Origin: Azonexus sp.
GTDB taxonomy: Bacteria; Pseudomonadota; Gammaproteobacteria; Burkholderiales; Rhodocyclaceae
Reading direction: 5' to 3'
Assembly (NCBI GenBank): GCA_017983615.1
Contig: JAGOBB010000014.1
Location: 1 to 62,831 of the forward strand
Length of the DNA stretch: 62,831 nt
Of this stretch, positions 61,780 through 62,831 are shown piece after piece (positions within the stretch are counted from its first letter, which is position 1; each line of letters starts with the position of its first letter). The position numbers and the translations under genes are program-made. Below the pieces are notes generated by a model. The model was not told where the DNA came from. It did no database searches and saw only the letters and a list, made by a program, of their open reading frames with translations.

Positions 61780-61822
61780 CCCCTGCCGCACCTGCTCCCC
61801 CCAGACCGGCAGGGGATTTTTT
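61780..61822 (+). terminator. Intrinsic terminator between the acyl-CoA synthetase gene and etfB
   Basis: CCCCTGCC (61780-61787) pairs with GGCAGGGG (61808-61815) across a 20-base loop, followed by ATTTTTT. The long loop weakens it, so partial read-through into etfB is possible. Confidence 0.65.
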
Positions 61823-61838
61823 CGGACAAGGAATTCCC

Positions 61839-62600
61839 ATGAAGCTACTCGTACCCGTCAAACGGGTCGTCGACTACAACGTCAAAGTCCGCGTCAAAGC
61901 GGACGGCACGGGCGTCGACCTGGCCAACGTCAAGATGAGCATGAACCCCTTCGACGAAATCGCCGTCGAAGAAGCCGTGCGCCTCAAGGAAGCCGGCCTC
62001 GCCACTGAAGTCATCGCCGTCTCCTGCGGCGTTGCCGCCTGCCAGGAAACCCTGCGCACCGCGCTCGCCATTGGCGCCGACCGCGCCATCCTCGTTGAGA
62101 GCGATGTGGAGCTGCAACCGCTGGCCGTCGCCAAACTCCTCAAAGCCCTCTGCGACAAGGAACAACCCCAACTCGTCATCTGCGGCAAACAAGCCATCGA
62201 CGACGACGCCAACCAGACCGGCCAGATGCTCGCCGCCCTGCAGAACTGGCCGCAAGCCACCTTCGCCTCCAAGGTCGTCATCGCCGACGCGAATGGGCAA
62301 AAATCAGCGACCGTCACCCGCGAAATCGACGGCGGCCTGGAAACCCTGCAAATCAGCCTGCCGGCTGTCGTCACCACCGACCTGCGCCTGAACGAACCGC
62401 GCTACGCCACGCTGCCCAACATCATGAAAGCCAAGAAAAAGCCGCTCGACACCGTCAAGCCGGCTGATCTCGGCGTCGATGTCACCCCGCGCCTGACCAC
62501 CCTCAAGGTCGTCGAACCCGCCAAGCGCAGTGCCGGCATCAAGGTCGCCGACGTCGCCGACCTCGTCAACAAACTCAAGAACGAAGCCAAGGTGATCTGA
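61839..62600 (+). CDS. etfB: Electron transfer flavoprotein beta subunit
   Basis: This 253-residue protein begins [20 protein letters not shown] and has [18 protein letters not shown] and the [19 protein letters not shown] segment that binds AMP. The C-terminal [20 protein letters not shown] is the ETF-beta signature. With EtfA it accepts electrons from acyl-CoA dehydrogenases and passes them to ETF-quinone oxidoreductase. GGACAAGGAATT supplies the ribosome site. Confidence 0.96.
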   Translation: MKLLVPVKRVVDYNVKVRVKADGTGVDLANVKMSMNPFDEIAVEEAVRLKEAGLATEVIAVSCGVAACQETLRTALAIGADRAILVESDVELQPLAVAKLLKALCDKEQPQLVICGKQAIDDDANQTGQMLAALQNWPQATFASKVVIADANGQKSATVTREIDGGLETLQISLPAVVTTDLRLNEPRYATLPNIMKAKKKPLDTVKPADLGVDVTPRLTTLKVVEPAKRSAGIKVADVADLVNKLKNEAKVI

Positions 62601-62602
62601 TC

Positions 62603-62831
62603 ATGAGCCTCCTCGTCATTGCCGAACACGACCACCAATCCCTCAAGGCCGCCACCCTCAACACCGTCGCCGCCGCCCAGAAAATCGGTGGCGACATCCA
62701 CCTCCTTGTCGCCGGTACCAACTGCACCGCAGCCGCCCAGCAAGCCGCCACGCTCGACGGCGTCAGCATCGTCACGGTCGCCGACGCCGCCCACTACCAG
62801 GCCCAGACCGCCGAGAACCTGACCGCCCTGG
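62603..62831 (+). CDS. etfA: Electron transfer flavoprotein alpha subunit, N-terminal part
   Basis: The first 76 codons are present, starting MSLLVIAEHDHQSLKAATLN and continuing QKIGGDIHLLVAGTN, the N-terminal domain of EtfA. The FAD-binding C-terminal domain lies beyond the right edge. It begins two bases after the etfB stop. Confidence 0.92.
   Translation, partial: MSLLVIAEHDHQSLKAATLNTVAAAQKIGGDIHLLVAGTNCTAAAQQAATLDGVSIVTVADAAHYQAQTAENLTAL

Overview
The window looks like the chromosome of a betaproteobacterium, most likely order Rhodocyclales (Dechloromonas/Azonexus-like). This rests on gene order and content: hrcA-nadK-recN, fur/bamE-dapB, carAB-greA-yhbY-rlmE-ftsH-folP-glmM, and tpiA-secG-tRNA-Leu-nuoA-N. 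The DNA is GC-rich and the proteins are of beta-proteobacterial type. The genus is an inference from memory of such layouts, not a database result.

Layout. Bases 1-383 hold the end of an IS3-family element that has cut off a small zinc-ribbon gene. Bases 384-3520 carry a PanE-like reductase, a SRAP (YedK/HMCES) protein and a Fic protein with an AT-rich, repeat-bearing promoter region. Bases 3807-8537 form a probable sulfur/redox cassette: a NifX-like protein, a degenerate Cca-like HD protein, a YeeE/YedE transporter, a periplasmic thioredoxin, a metallo-beta-lactamase-fold protein and a divergent diheme cytochrome c. Bases 8599-22818 are mostly housekeeping (folK, pcnB, hda, hflX, trxC, hemH, hrcA, nadK, recN), with a heme-motif chemoreceptor and an EF-hand-like protein among them. 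Bases 22819-24800 are a small accessory patch: a hypothetical gene, an Rhs remnant and a toxin-antitoxin pair. It sits between two nearly identical 37-bp direct repeats. Bases 24797-41829 return to core genes (a Mn exporter homologue, fur, bamE, dapB, a large hybrid kinase, carAB, greA, ftsH, folP, glmM, tpiA, secG). Bases 41883-56493 are tRNA-Leu(GAG) and the complete 14-gene complex I operon. The right end has a Nudix hydrolase, a two-component system, an acyl-CoA synthetase and etfB plus the start of etfA.

The most striking signal is a dispersed sequence seen ten times. It has a 12-13 base core AAATGCTACGGTC, then about six bases, an A6-7 tract, GGCC, and a second A tract about one helical turn further on. 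Copies lie just after stop codons and also inside four apparently intact genes (a HAD phosphatase, an EF-hand protein, yhbY, folP). Three of the four coding copies share one reading frame. Core plus two phased AT tracts, in both coding and 3' intergenic sites, is the architecture of the Pasteurellaceae uptake signal sequence. I propose it as a candidate DNA-uptake or other genome-wide recognition signal. That function is inference; the repeat itself is directly visible.
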